DNA of 64,000 bases from NCBI GenBank assembly GCA_030762935.1, contig CM060896.1:10988001-11052000 (forward strand), given 5' to 3'. This stretch comes from Hymenopus coronatus (lineage: Eukaryota > Arthropoda > Insecta > Mantodea > Hymenopodidae). Below, piece after piece: positions 33,870 to 46,799 of this stretch (position 1 is its first letter; the number at the start of each line of letters is the position of its first letter). A model generated the notes under the pieces. That model saw only the letters and a list, made by a program, of their open reading frames with translations. It made no database searches and was not told where the DNA came from. The position numbers and the translations under genes are program-made.

Positions 33870-34738
33870 ACTTTCTCTAGCCCCGTATGTACAATGTACA
33901 TAGGAATGAGAAGTATTGTATTCCACCCAAAAATTCGATGTCGACTTTTCACCGGAAATACGTACTCTAGGACCCCCTGAATCGGAAAAAAATATTTTCA
34001 GAAACAGGTCCGTGTATGGACAGCATAGCTCAAAAACGAAAAGACGGTTAAATACCAAACTCAAAATTTAAGTTTGGTTCTCTTCCGAAGATGCGACACC
34101 AAGATTTTCAAGAAAATCCCCCCACCCTAACTACCCTTTACATGGAAAAAATTTCGAAAATTTTGTTTTTTTTAAAAATGGCTCTAACAATTTTTTTTTA
34201 AAATCCCACATATTAAAGCCATTTCTGTCACAAATAAAATGTATATCTTGAATATTCAAGAATAGCTTCTAAATACATGTTTATTCCGGATGAATTTTGC
34301 TTAATTTGGCTTAACTAGTAAACCGTAAGAGATACACAAAGACTTACTGTACAAAACATGTAGATCTTGTTAAAATACACAAATTATGTCACATACATAT
34401 TTTTCGTGGTGCTTAACCTTTTCCAGGTATTCCTTGTTATTAGTTTCAATTATGAAGTACTTATACTTTTCTCAGACGGAAGTGCCCGGTTTTCTTTTGT
34501 TCTACTCCTGGCCAAGCAGAGGTGATTTGCAATGACAATCGCATAACGACAGATTTTAAGACATTTGACTATCACTTTAGCCTAGTGTATTCCCTTAGTT
34601 CCATTCTACTTATAAGGAACTAGGTAATAAAATTCTGCTATGTTTATCTCGATTAGCATGGTGTTGGAAGAAGAATTATTCTTTCGTATGAAGTTTGTAG
34701 AGTAGCTAGAGAAAGTCATGTGAGTAGAACACACGAGA
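33870..34738 (-). mobile_element. AcT element, subfamily B, complete
   Basis: Right end ACTTTCTCTAGCCCC after TTTTT; left end reading, as the element, CTCACATGACTTTCTCTAGC. Both terminal motifs carry the G after CTCTA that marks subfamily B. Body markers match 7446-8250 and 50929-51727. About 869 bp. Confidence 0.9.
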
Positions 34739-34769
34739 TTCTTAGCTATCAATTAGTATAGTTAATGGC

Positions 34770-35705
34770 GCTTCAGAACTTGTATTCCCAGTGAAATGCC
34801 AGTATGAAATTTTTAGAGAGAACACAATATTTTCTCCGGTTGGTATAAGAAAAATCTGATGTGTTCCATTCACATGACTTTCTCTATAACAAATTATTCT
34901 TAATAAGCTTATCTTTTATTTATTTCATGTTAATCGAAACAAATTAGCAGAAATTCCTTGCTTTATTGTAAGTAGAAGCGAAATAATAAGGGAGTACCAT
35001 AGGTTAAAGTGAAACCCAAAAGCTGGTTGTTATGTGACTGATGTTGCTTTGTTTGTATGAACAAGAGTTGACAAATTCCTGTATGCGAAAAGTATGTTTT
35101 TCAAAGCTGAAACCAAGAAAAAGAAATATCTCAAAAACGATCGACTCCACGAAAAAATGTATATAATATAAATTGTGTGTTTTACCGTGCTCTACATTTT
35201 TTGTGTAGTAAGTTTTTGTCCATCTCTTACGGTTTAGTAGTTAGGCAAAATTCATCCAAAATAAAGTAGTCTTCAGAGGCTATTCCCAGAAAATTCAAAA
35301 TATACAATTTATTTGTTAGGTAAATATCTTAAATATATGATATTTTAATCAAAATCGTTAGAGCCATTTATTAGAAAATAAAATTTTTCGAAAAAAGTTC
35401 CATGTAAAGGGTAGTTTAGGGTGGGGGGCATTTTACTCAAAATCTTCGTGTCGCAACCCTGGAAGATACTAAACTTAAATACCAAGTTTAGTATTTATCG
35501 ACGTAACGTTTTTGAGTTATCGTGTTCACGGACACACGCACACACTGACGCACGGACACACACACACGGACCTTTTGCTGAAAATACCTTTTTTTGGACA
35601 CAGGGAACCCTAAAACATATATTTCCGGTGAAATCGGTATCGAATTTTTTGGTGGATTGCAATACCTTCTCTATACACTATGTACATAGTACGTATAGAG
35701 AAAGT
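34770..35705 (+). mobile_element. AcT element, complete, preceded by an AcT 3' scrap
   Basis: 34770-34845 is a 3' scrap (CCCAGTGAAATGCC to ATTTTCTCC). The full copy runs from TCTGATGTG at 34855 (after AGAAAAA) to TATAGAGAAAGT at 35705 (before AAAAAGTG), with the perfect palindrome ACTATGTACATAGT and a CA core (CACACTGACGCACGG). About 851 bp. It is inverted relative to 33870-34738. Confidence 0.91.
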
Positions 35706-35794
35706 AAAAAGTGTGTGTCTAATGCTCAGTATTTGATAATAACATCATTCTTCTTCTTCTTGCTTCCCAATATTTAGAGACTAGGCTTCATACA

Positions 35795-35865
35795 GCAAGT
35801 AGTGCATTGCACCCAAAAATTCGATACCGAAAATACATGTTTTGGATCCCCCTGAAAAAGTCATT
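35795..35865 (-). mobile_element. AcT 3' scrap
   Basis: TTGCACCCAAAAATTCGATA and GTTTTGGATCCCCCTG only. The hairpin end and body are absent. Confidence 0.65.
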
Positions 35866-35929
35866 CATAGCTGGATATCTTTTGTGTGTGTGTTAAGAGA
35901 CCTGAGAGTTTATTTTGGAGGGGTTTTTG

Positions 35930-36065
35930 TCATAATTGGTTGTGAAAATGTTTTTAATTAGTCTTGTAACTGTTTGATATTTTGTTTCTTTGTTCCAACA
36001 ATTTTGGAACCTTCTTGGCCAGCATATCCGCTCGCTCATTCCCAGATATGCTACTGCAGTACATT
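35930..36065 (-). pseudogene. LINE RNase H remnant
   Basis: The minus strand reads SGNERADMLAKKVPKLLEQR. GNERADxLAK is the hallmark of the RNase H domain in non-LTR retrotransposons such as Jockey and I types. Only about 45 residues are recognisable, so the clade is not certain. Confidence 0.68.
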
Positions 36066-36182
36066 TCTTAGTTGCTGAACTTTCTGAATGAAGCCTAGTG
36101 GAGTTTTCAATCTCAAGGTTTTACCCACTTTTTATTCTCTGAAAGTATTACAAAAAGTAAAAAGTGTCATTAGCAGTTTATC

Positions 36183-37002
36183 ACTTTCTCTACACAGATA
36201 TTTATTCCACCCAAAAATTCAATACCGAGATTTCACCCGAAATACATGTTTGGGTCCCCCTAATCCCCCCCCCCCCAAAAAAAGCAATTTTGGAAAAAGG
36301 TCCGTGTGTGAGTGGGTATGTGTGTGTCTGTGGGCAGCATAGCTCAAAAACGAAAAGTGCGTTAAATACCAAACTTGGTATTTAAGTTTGGTATCTCCCA
36401 AGGATGCGACACGAAGACTTTCGAGAAAATCCCTCCCACCCAAAACAACCCTTTATATGGATTTGTTTTTATTTTATTTTCTCAAAAATGGCTCTAACGA
36501 TTTTGATTAAAATGCCGTATATTAAAGATATTTAAATGCTAAATAAAATGTATATCTTGAATTTTCTGGGAATACCCTCTAAAGACCTCTTTATTCTGGA
36601 TGATTTTTATTGAAATTTGCGTAATTGGAAACCGTAAGATGTAGACAAAAACAACCGCTCAAAAAATGTACATCACGATAAAATACAGTTTATGGCATAT
36701 ACAGTTCTTTCGTGGAGTTAGTCCTTTTTGAGATACTCCTTGCTATTGGTTTCAGCTTTGAAAAATTTATTCTTTACTCAATACAACATCTGTTCCTTTA
36801 TTTGTATAACAAAGGAACTTCAGTCACATAGCAACCAGCTTTTGACTATCACTTTAACCTATGGTACTCCCTTATTTCGCTTCTACTTACAAGGAAGCAA
36901 GTAATAAGAACATTTCTGCAATTTTTTTCTCGATTAGCATGAAGTAGATAGAAGCGTAAGCTTTCTAACAGTAATTTGTTGTAGAGATGTAGAGAAAGTC
37001 AT
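36183..37002 (-). mobile_element. AcT element, hairpin and left tip shortened
   Basis: Right end ACTTTCTCTACACAG leads straight to TTTATTCCACCC with the palindrome deleted. It has a C11 run at 36266 and a GTGTGTGAGTGGG core. The left end has GATGTAGAGAAAGTCATAT and then diverges, losing the final 20 bases. About 820 bp. Confidence 0.85.
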
Positions 37003-37238
37003 ATTGGTAATTACGACCGGGATCCACATTCAACTGGGAATGTATTGCGGTAGGCAGCACCTCCTGACGTCACTGCAGAAACACTTGTGGATTACATCAA
37101 ATTAATTCGCTACTTAGAGAAGAAAATAAGTGATGATTCATGTTGCAGTATACTCCCGTATCAGCTTAGCCTGTGTCACAACTAGAACCATTCCTCTACA
37201 CAGGTAAATGTACTAGGTATTGTATTCCATTAAAAAAA

Positions 37239-38004
37239 GTGATGTGTTACACGCAAATGACTTTCTCGACATCTCTACAACATATCATTGTTAAAGTGCT
37301 AGTCAAAAGCTGGTTGCAACTTGTTTGTATGTACACGAGTTGACAAATTCCTGTATGAGAAAAGTATAAGCTTTTTAAAGCTGAAACAAAAAACAAAAAG
37401 TATCTCAAAAACGATCAACTCCACGAGAAAAAGTGTATATAACATAAATTGTGTGTTTTAACGTGTTCTACATTTTTGTGCGCTTAGTTTTTGTCCATCT
37501 CTTACGGTTTAGCAGTTAGGCAAAATTTCGTAAAATTCATCCTGAATAAAGTAGTCTTCAGAGGTTATTACCACAAAATTCGAGATATAGATACATATTA
37601 TTTGTGAAGTAAGTATCTTTAATATACGATATTTTGATCAAAATCGTTACAGCCATTTTTGAAAAAATCAACATTTTCGAAAAAAGTTTCATGTAAAGGG
37701 TAGTTGGGGGTAGAGGGATTTTCTTGAAAATCTTCGTGTCGCATCCTTGGAAGATACCAAACTTAAAAACCAAGTTTGCTATTTAACGGTCTTTTCGTTT
37801 CTGAGCTTTGCTGTCCACAGACACACACACACGCACACTCACACTCACTCGCACTCCCACGGGCCTTTTTCATTTATTTTATTTTTATTTATTTATTTAT
37901 TTTTGTTTGTTTGTCAGGGGGTCCCAATATATTTCCTGTGAATCCTCGGTATCAAATTTTTAGGCGGATACACTTTGTAGGTACATAGTACGTGCAGAGA
38001 AAGT
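37239..38004 (+). mobile_element. AcT element
   Basis: A7 then GTGATGTGTTACACG at 37239; right terminus GCAGAGAAAGT at 38004 followed by AAAAAGG. The left half is shortened. Core CACACACACGCACACTCACAC and a TTTA-rich insertion near 37870-37910. About 766 bp. Confidence 0.86.
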
Positions 38005-38220
38005 AAAAAGGATCTGGTATATGTTACCACTGTAACTTAGTTTGACACGTACGGATGGTTTTTGTCAAATTACGTGGAGCATTTCACAAACTTGTGTTTT
38101 GGTCAGTCAACCTCAAAATGATGCTCACTTGTATCAAAATGATTTTAAATAAAAGATTTTATGCGCACAAAGAAAGAAGCAAAGCTCGTTTCCACTGTTT
38201 TCTTTAACTAGTTTACGTAC

Positions 38221-38353
38221 ACTTTCTGTACGTACTATGTACATAGTGTATAGAGGTGTTGTATTGCACCCAAAAAATCCATACTGAGATTTCACCGAAA
38301 AATACTTGTTTTCAGACCCACTGAATAAAATAAAACATTTTTAGAAAAATGTC

Positions 38354-38384
<31 letters not shown>

Positions 38385-38996
38385 ACAGCATTGCTCAAAA
38401 CGAAAAAAGCGTTAAATAACCAACTTGGTATTTAAGTTTGGTATGTTGCAGGAATGCGAAGATTTTCAAGAAAATCCTCCCACCCCCAAAAAACCTTTAC
38501 ATGGCTCTTTTTTTTTTTTTCGAAAAATTTGATTTTCTCAAAAATAGGTAACGATTTTGATTAAAATACGTTATGTGTAAGATATTTTTATGACTAAGGA
38601 AATGCATATCTAGGAATACGTATGAGAACCTATTTATTCCGGATGATTTTTATTGGATTTTACACAACTGGTAAAGCGTAAGAGCTACACAAAAAATGTA
38701 GATCTCGATAAAATACACTATTTATGCCTTTTTTTCCATTGAATTACTCGTTTTCGAGATATGATTTCAGTTTTAAAATACTTAAATGTTTGTCAACGCT
38801 TGGCCACGTAAAGAAATGGATTTCAATCACATAGCAACCACATTGTAAAACATTTGAATGTCGGTTTATCCTAGTGTAAGTAATAAATCCGTTTTTGTTA
38901 ATGTTTATCTATATCATAATGAAGTAAATAGAAACATAAGCTTTTTAACAGTAATTTGTTAAGAGATGTAGAGAAAGTGATGTGAATGGAACCAGA
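38221..38996 (-). mobile_element. AcT element
   Basis: Right end ACTTTCTGTACGTACTATG, core GTGTGTGTGTGTGTGTG, T-run near 38509, left end GATGTAGAGAAAGTGATGTG and CAGA at 38996. More diverged than neighbours; about 776 bp. Confidence 0.86.
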
Positions 38997-39256
38997 TTTC
39001 TTTTCTCGAGGTAATGTTTAAGAAGCGTGGCAGTAAAATAGGAAATGTATTTGAACTCCGTGACACGTTAGTTAGTAGAGACTGTACAAGACGCTATTCA
39101 GCCGCATAAGAGCAATTCCTACTTGTGTCTTTGGAGGCTTCAGCAGTCTTAAACGAAACGCTACTTTACCATGACACAGCGGTAACTAAATTCGTGATTT
39201 GGCCCTACAAGTTTCAAAATAAGAATTTCTCTACATTTATAACAAGTCCCCGTTTT

Positions 39257-40170
39257 ACTTTCTTTATAACGTATGTACGTCATAGGTAACAGAAGGTATT
39301 GTATTCAAACAAAACATTCCATTCCGAAATTTCATCGAAAATAAATATCTCCAGACTCTGAATCTAGAAAATACATTTTTTATAAAAATCTGATGTGTTC
39401 TATTCACACGACGTTCTCTACATCTCTGTAATAAATTATTGTTAAAAAGGATATTCTTCTGTGTACTTTATAACTGTCGAGATAAACATTACCAGAAATA
39501 TGTTTAATTTCTTGCTTTCTTGTAAATAGAAGGAAAATAATGGAATACACTAGACTAAAACGATAGTGAAAACTTTTAAAAGCTGGTTACTATGTGGTTG
39601 AAACCTGTTTCTATGCAGGGACAGAAGTACAATTTTCCATGTGAAAGAGGTTTACGTATTTTAAATCTGAGACGAATAACAAGAAAAACTCAATTCCACG
39701 AAGAAGAAAAAAAAAAGGATATGACATAATTTTAGTGTTTTAAAGTAAGCTTTTATCTATCTCTTGCGGTTTACCAGTTAGGCAAACTTCATTAAGAATA
39801 AAGAGGTCTTATTCCCAGAAAATTGAAGGTAAACATTTTTTGTCATTTAAACATATTTAATATGCGGTATTTTAATAAAATCGTTAGAGCTTTTTTTTTT
39901 TTTCTTTTTTTTAGAAAATTAAACATTTCAAAAAATGTTCCATGTAATGGGGTAGTTTAGGATGGGGAGATTTTCCTGAAAATCTTCGTTTCGCCTCCTT
40001 GGAGGAACTTAAGGAAAAGGTTTTTGAGATGTGCTGTTCACACACGGAGCTTGTTCTAAAAATGCCCATTTGGGATTCAGGGAATCTGAAAACATGTAAT
40101 TCCGGTGAACTCTCGGTTAGCGAATTTTTGGTCAGAATACAAACCTTGCGGTGTGTAATCTACGTAGCCA
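39257..40170. mobile_element. AcT minus 3' scrap followed by plus copy
   Basis: 39257-39375 is a minus-oriented right end (ACTTTCTTTATAACG, CCGAAATTTCATCG) broken at its A tract. The plus copy runs from TCTGATGTGTTC at 39389 through the full body and GGTGAACTCTCGG to about 40170, where the hairpin is decayed. Its CA core is only CACACACGG. The giant CA/CT array begins 55 bp later. Confidence 0.8.
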
Positions 40171-40224
40171 CAGCCGGATTATAGTACTTGCCGAATCTCT
40201 AAGAAACAAACTTCGGTAGTGGTC

Positions 40225-43200
40225 TCACACTCGCACACACATTCACTCTCGCACACACATTCACTCTCAAACACACACATTCACTCTCACACACTCACTC
40301 ACACACATTCACTCTCACTCACACTCACACACATTCACTCTCACTCACACTCACACACACTCACTCTCACTCACACTCACACACATTCACTCTCACTCAC
40401 ACTCACACACATTCACTCTCACTCACACTCACTCTCACTCACTCTCACTCACACTCACACACATTCACTCTCACTCACACTCACACACATTCACTCTCAC
40501 TCACACACATTCACTCTCACTCACACTCACACACATTCACTCTCACTCACACTCACACACATTCACTCTCACTCACACTCACTCACACTCACACACATTC
40601 ACTCTCACTCACACTCACACACACTCACACTCACTCTCACTCTCACTCACACTCACACACACTCACACTCACACACATTCACTCTCACTCACACTCACAC
40701 ACATTCACTCTCACTCACACTCACACACATTCACTCTCACTCACACTCACACACACTCACTCACACTCACACTCACACACACTCACTCTCACTCACACTC
40801 ACACACACTCACTCACACTCACACTCACACACATTCACTCTCACTCACACTCACACACATTCACTCTCACTCACACTCACACACACTCACACTCACTCTC
40901 ACTCACACTCACACACACTCACTCACACTCACACTCACACACACTCACTCTCACTCACACTCACACACATTCACTCTCACTCACACTCACACACATTCAC
41001 TCTCACTCACACTCACACACATTCACTCTCACTCACACTCACACACATTCACTCTCACTCACACTCACACACATTCACTCTCACTCACACTCACACACAT
41101 TCACTCTCACTCACACTCACACACATTCACTCTCACTCACACTCACACACATTCACTCTCACTCACACTCACACACATTCACTCTCACTCACACTCACAC
41201 ACACTCACTCTCACTCACACTCACACACACTCACTCTCACTCACACTCACACACATTCACTCTCACTCACACTCACACACATTCACTCTCACTCACACTC
41301 ACACACATTCACTCTCACTCACACTCACTCTCACTCTCACTCACACTCACACACATTCACTCTCACTCACACTCACACACACTCACTCTCACTCACACTC
41401 ACACACATTCACTCGCACACACATTCACTCACACACTCACTCTCGCACACACATTCACTCACACACTCACTCTCGCACACACATTCACTCACACACTCAC
41501 TCGCACACACATTCACTCACACACACGCACTCGCTCACACACACTTATTCACTCACACACACTCACACACACACTCACTCACACACACTCACTCACACTC
41601 CACACACTCACTCACACTCCACACACTCACTCACACTCCACACACTCACTCCACACACTCACTCACACTCCACACACTCGCTCACACTCCACACACTCGC
41701 TCACACTCCACACACACTCACTCACACTCCACACACACTCACACACTACACACACTCACTCACACTCATACTCACTCACTCACACTCACTCACACACACT
41801 CACACTCACTCACACACACTCACACACACACTCACACACACACTCTCACTCACACTCACACACACACACTCACACACACACTCTCACACTCACACACACA
41901 CTCACACTCTCACACTCACACACACACTCACACACACACTCATTCACTCACACACACTCATTCACTCACACACACATTCACTCACACACACATTCACTCA
42001 CACTCACTCACACTCACTCACACACACTCACACACACTCACTCACACTCACTCACACACACTCACACACACTAACACACACTCACTCACACACACTCACA
42101 CTCTCACACTCACACTCTCTCACACACTCACACACACACTCACACACTCACACTCTCACACTCACACACACACTCACACACACACTCATTCACTCACACA
42201 CACTCATTCACTCACACACACATTCACTCACACTCACTCACACTCACTCACACACACTCACACACACTCACACACACTCACTCACACTCACTCACACACA
42301 CTCACACACACTCACACACACTCACTCACACACACTCACACTCTCACACTCACACTCTCTCACACACTCACACACTCACTCACACACTCACACACTCACT
42401 CACACACATCCACACACTCACACACACTCACTCACTCACATACACTCACACTCACTCACTCACATACACTCGCACTCACTCACATACACTCCCTCACTCA
42501 CACTCACTCCCTCACTCACACTCACTCCCTCACTCACACTCACTCCCTCACTCACACACACTCTCACACACTCCCTCACTCACACACACACACTCTCACA
42601 CACTCCCTCACTCACACACACACTCCCTCACACACACACACACACTCACACAATCACACACACTCGCTCACACACTCACACGGGCACTGACAAACACACT
42701 CACACACTCACTCACACACACACTTACGGTCACTCGCACACACTCACTCGCACACACTCACTCGCACACTCGCTCACTCACACACATACACTCTCACACA
42801 CACACACTCTCACACACACACTCTCACACACACTCTCTCACACACACTCACACTCACTCACACTCACTCCACACACTGGCTCACACTCCACACACACTCA
42901 CTCACACTCATACTCACTCACACACACTCACACACACTCACACCACTCACACACACTCACGCACACACTCACGCACACACTCACACTCACACACACACTC
43001 TCACACTCACACACACACTCACACTCTCACACTCACACACACACACTCATTCACTCACTCACACACTCACTCACTCACACTCTCACACTCACACTCTCTC
43101 ACACACTCACACTCACTCACTCACACACATCCACACACTCACACACACTCACTCACTCACTCACATACACTCTCACTCACATACACTCACATACACTCGC

Positions 43201-43978
43201 ACTCACTCACATACACTCACTCACTCCCTCACTCACACTCACTCACTCCCTCCCTCACTCACACTCACTCCCTCACTCACACACACACTCTCACACACTC
43301 CCTCACTCACACACTCCCTCACTCACACACACACTCTCACACACTCCCTCACTCACACACACACTCTCACACACTCCCTCACTCACACACACACACACTC
43401 ACACAATCACACACACTCGCTCACACACTCACACGGACACTGACAAACACACTCACTCACACACACACACACTCACGGTCACTCGCACACTCACTCGCAC
43501 ACACTCACTCGCACACTCGCTCACTCACACACATACACTCACACACACACACACTCTCACACACACACTCTCACACACACACTCTCACACACACACTCTC
43601 ACACACACACACACACTCACACACACATTCATTCACACACACACACTCACATACTCACACACATTCACTGACACTGACACTCACACACAGTCACGCACAC
43701 CCATACACTCACACGGACACGGACACTGACACTCACACACACTCACGCACTCACACGGACACTCACACTCACACACTCACACACAGTCACGTACTCACAC
43801 GGACACGGACACTGACACTCACACACTCACACACACTCACGCACTCACACGGACGCTGACACTCACACACTCACACACAGTCACGTACTCACACGGACAC
43901 GGACACTGGCACTCACACACTCACATACAGTCACGCACTCACACACACCATCAGAGACACTCACACACACTCACACTC
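40225..43978 (+). repeat. Giant CA/CT satellite array, about 3.75 kb
   Basis: The array is built almost only from CACA, CACT and ATTCACT steps. From about 40300 to 41400 it has a 26-bp unit (CACTCTCACTCACACTCACA plus CACATT). Later parts use CTCCACACACTCACTCACA, CTCCCTCACTCACA and GGACACTGACACTCACA subtypes. A block around 42660-42900 is repeated 753 bp downstream (shared TGACAAACAC at 42688 and 43441). The plus strand has no stop codons for 823 codons (40219-42690, a Ser-His-Thr-Leu repeat). I regard that as a composition artefact. The 3' edge runs into AcT sequence. Confidence 0.97.
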
Positions 43979-43997
43979 GGACATTTTTCTAAAAATG

Positions 43998-44058
<61 letters not shown>

Positions 44059-44162
44059 ATTCAGTGGGCCAAAACATGTCGTTCTTGTGATACGTATTGA
44101 ATTTTTGGGTGTATTACAATACCTTCTCTATACACTATGTGCATTATACGTGTAGAGAAAGT
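43970..44162 (+). mobile_element. AcT 3' part continuing from the satellite
   Basis: CACTCGGACATTTTTCTAAA joins the array exactly where other copies go from CA core to CGGACCTTTTTCTGAAA. After T58 (43999-44056) come CATTCAGTGGGCC, GAATTTTTGGGTG, the hairpin TACACTATGTGCATTATACG and terminus GTAGAGAAAGT. There is no matching 5' half directly on the other side of the array. Confidence 0.88.
43999..44056 (+). repeat. Poly(T) tract, 58 T
   Basis: Expansion of the short T run that follows the core in all AcT copies (ATGCTTTTTTTGG). Confidence 0.97.
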
Positions 44163-44969
44163 AAAGACTAAAATAAAATTAGAGGACTTCCTTTCACATC
44201 GGTTGCTGCACGTCAACGACGAAATAGAGAGGTTAGCTGGACATTTCCCCTCCACCCGTGCATTTATATTTTATTTATAGGATTTATATTTATTATATTA
44301 TTATTTTTATATTTTATTTATAGGATTATTATTATTAATATTATTATTATTATTTTTATATTATATTTTCAGTCCTGAGTGAGAACCAAAGCCCGCAACA
44401 AAAATTTGCAAAATTCACTTCATCGGAAATAAAAGGTTCAGGACATCCCCACAGTTCAGCATATGTTTCCAGATGTGTACAAAAAGATTTTCACCTTATG
44501 AAATAGAACTTTGAGTCAAATGTATGCACTTTATAGGCAGAAAACCACAAATAACATCTACATCGCACATGGCTTCCGCTTCTAACTATCCTTATAAATA
44601 CAAAGCATGACACGGAGCGGCGCCACCAGTACGATTTTCTGATCCGTGCACGGTGCCGCCGTACATTTCCGTTCTACCTTCTCCATCTAATGTGAATTTC
44701 TAAATTCAAATTAGGAAAAAATAATTTTCGGTATGTTATATTAATTATGTTGTCTAAATACAAAATCATATCCAACATCGTTATAGTTATGCTGCCGTCA
44801 CATGTACCTTCGTACATTACCATACTCCCCTCTCCGTCAACCGCTCTAAACATGAATTTTCAGGCAAAATCAAATTAAGTACCTATTAAAATAATAAGGT
44901 AATCAGCTTAAGTGCCTATTAGTTTGTTCAAAATATGTCACAAACCTTTAAATTTCATTTAAACACTTT
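44163..44969. other. Intergenic, AT-rich, nothing recognised
   Basis: Includes a short low-complexity tract (ATATTTTATTTATAGGATT type) at about 44265-44370. No gene or transposon motif seen. Confidence 0.5.
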
Positions 44970-45819
44970 ACTTTCTCTACGCGTACATAGTGTATAGAGA
45001 AGGTATTGTAATGCACCCAAAAATTCGATACCGAGATTTCACCGGAAATACACCTTTTGGGTCACCTTGAATCCAAAAAAAGCCTTTTTGAAAAAAGGCC
45101 CGTGCGCATGCGTGTTTGTGTGTGTGGCGGGGGGCAGCATAGCTCAAAAACGAAAACACCGTTAAATACCAAAATTTCTTTTTAAGTTTGGTATTTTGCA
45201 AGGATGCGACACGAAGATTTTCAAGAAAATCCCCAACTACTCTTTACATAGTTCTTTTTTCGAAAATTTGATTTTCTTAAAAATGGCTGAATTGATTTTG
45301 ATTAAAATATCGTATGTTAAAGATATTTACCTGACAAATAAAACGTATATCTTGAATTTTCTGGGAATAGCCTCTGACTACTTTATTCTGGACGAATTTT
45401 ACAAAATATTGTATGTCTGCTTAAGCGTACGAGATAGACAAAAACTTACCACACAAAACATGTAGAGCACATTAAAACACACAATTTACGCTATATTTAT
45501 TTTTTCGTGTCATTGATCTTTTTTTAGTTATTCCTCTTTTTTGGTTTCAGCTTTGAAAAACTTACACTTTGCTCATACAGGAATTTGTCAACTCGTGTGG
45601 ATACAAACAAAGGAACATCAGTCACATAGCAACCAGCTTTTGGCTTTCACTTTAACCTATGGTACTCTCTCATTTCGCTTCTACTTACAAGGGAGCAAGT
45701 AATAAGACTATTTTTGCTAATTTTTTCTCGCTTAGTATGGAGTATATAGCAGCATAAGCTTTTTAGCACTAATTTGTTGCAGAGATGTAGAGAAAGTCAT
45801 GTGAATGGAACACATCAGA
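44970..45819 (-). mobile_element. AcT element, complete
   Basis: Right end ACTTTCTCTACGCG, hairpin shortened (GTACATAGTGTATAG), GTGTTTGTGTGTGTGG core, left end GATGTAGAGAAAGTCATGTG and CATCAGA at 45819 followed by TTTTT. About 850 bp. Confidence 0.91.
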
Positions 45820-45904
45820 TTTTTATTTAGATAATGCTAAATTCCAAAATTACGTTTTGAAAATGGGTGTTTGAGGTGGTCTTGTATTCGCATAAATGCT
45901 GTAT

Positions 45905-46180
45905 TTCGTGGGTTCAAACCCGGCGGAGGGTGTTGCTTAGAATTCCTAAGCATGGGTCCCTCGGAGGGGAAGTAAAGCCGTTACTTCCGTGTCGTACATT
46001 TATGGCACGTAAAAGAACCTTAAGCCTGATAAAGAGGCCTCTGAGCAAAATTAAGCTGTCTTTCACGACCAATATAGAACGAGACGCTGAGAACCACAGT
46101 AGGTATTGCCGGCGCAAAACTTCTGGAATCGTGACCGTGACCGCCAACCCAGCTACCGAGCCTAGCTTATCGGAGTTGGT
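45905..46180 (+). mobile_element. tRNA-derived SINE
   Basis: GTGGGTTCAAACCCGGCGG is a B box with T-stem. Downstream are CCCTCGGAGGGGAAG, TTACTTCCGTGTCG and TTATGGCACGTAAAAGAACC, a body also present in diverged form at 12030. The A box is weak. The 3' end is not defined. Confidence 0.62.
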
Positions 46181-46307
46181 CATATGATACTTTGCTTACT
46201 TAAAGTCACAGCGGGTACACAGTCTGTATCGAAAGTGTTCCGTATATGTTTGTGTTGAAAGTGGGCAGTAAATAGTGTTCATTTTATTTATTCTATTTTT
46301 TTTAACC

Positions 46308-46797
46308 ATGGCTCCTACGTTTTCAAAGTTAAGTGGCAAGGTATTACTTACTCAGAGCAGAGAAATAATTACAAATGTCTTTGACTTCATGAAACAAGAG
46401 GCAGAGATGAAGGAAGAAAATGTTTGTTCCCCGAGTTCTTCAAAGGCCTGTAGAAAGTGAATGAAAGAGTATTTCACTGAGTTCCGTTTCCAGGGTTCTC
46501 AAAGATAAGAAAGAAAGAAAAACAAAACTTAATATAACACTTTTGAATTAAAAGATGTGGAACAGTTGTGTCACCAGCGAATTGCAGAAATTGGCAGGCC
46601 ACAATGGGAAAATGTGTTTCGACATCTTGAGAACATTGAAAGTCATTAGAAAGAATTGCAGAAAATCAAAAAGAAAGAATTCTAATGCAGGATAATGGTG
46701 CAGGAAGCAGCGATAACGTTGATGATGACAATGACGTGAGCGAAGACGAAGGACTGTCAGGTGTGGAAGGCAGACGATTGACATTGTTTATATAGTA
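46308..46797 (+). pseudogene. DDE transposase deletion derivative (N- and C-termini only)
   Basis: The open start MAPTFSKLSGKVLLTQSREI leads to TNVFDFMKQEAEMKEENV, the N-terminal block (LSxQxREIIxNVxxFMKxEAE) of a DDE transposase family frequent in insects. The reading then jumps to LKDVEQLCHQRIAEIG and WENVFRHLENIE, the C-terminal helix block of the same family, and ends in an acidic serine tail (GAGSSDNVDDDNDVSEDEG). The whole catalytic core, about 200 residues, is missing, and stops and a frameshift are present. It looks like an internally deleted, MITE-forming copy. Confidence 0.7.
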
Positions 46798-46799
46798 GG

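Noticed and set aside
40219..42690. 823-codon open frame encoding a Ser-His-Thr-Leu repeat protein
   Set aside because: CA/CT repeats contain no stop codon on this strand in any phase. The frame exists because of composition, and the array grades into transposon sequence.
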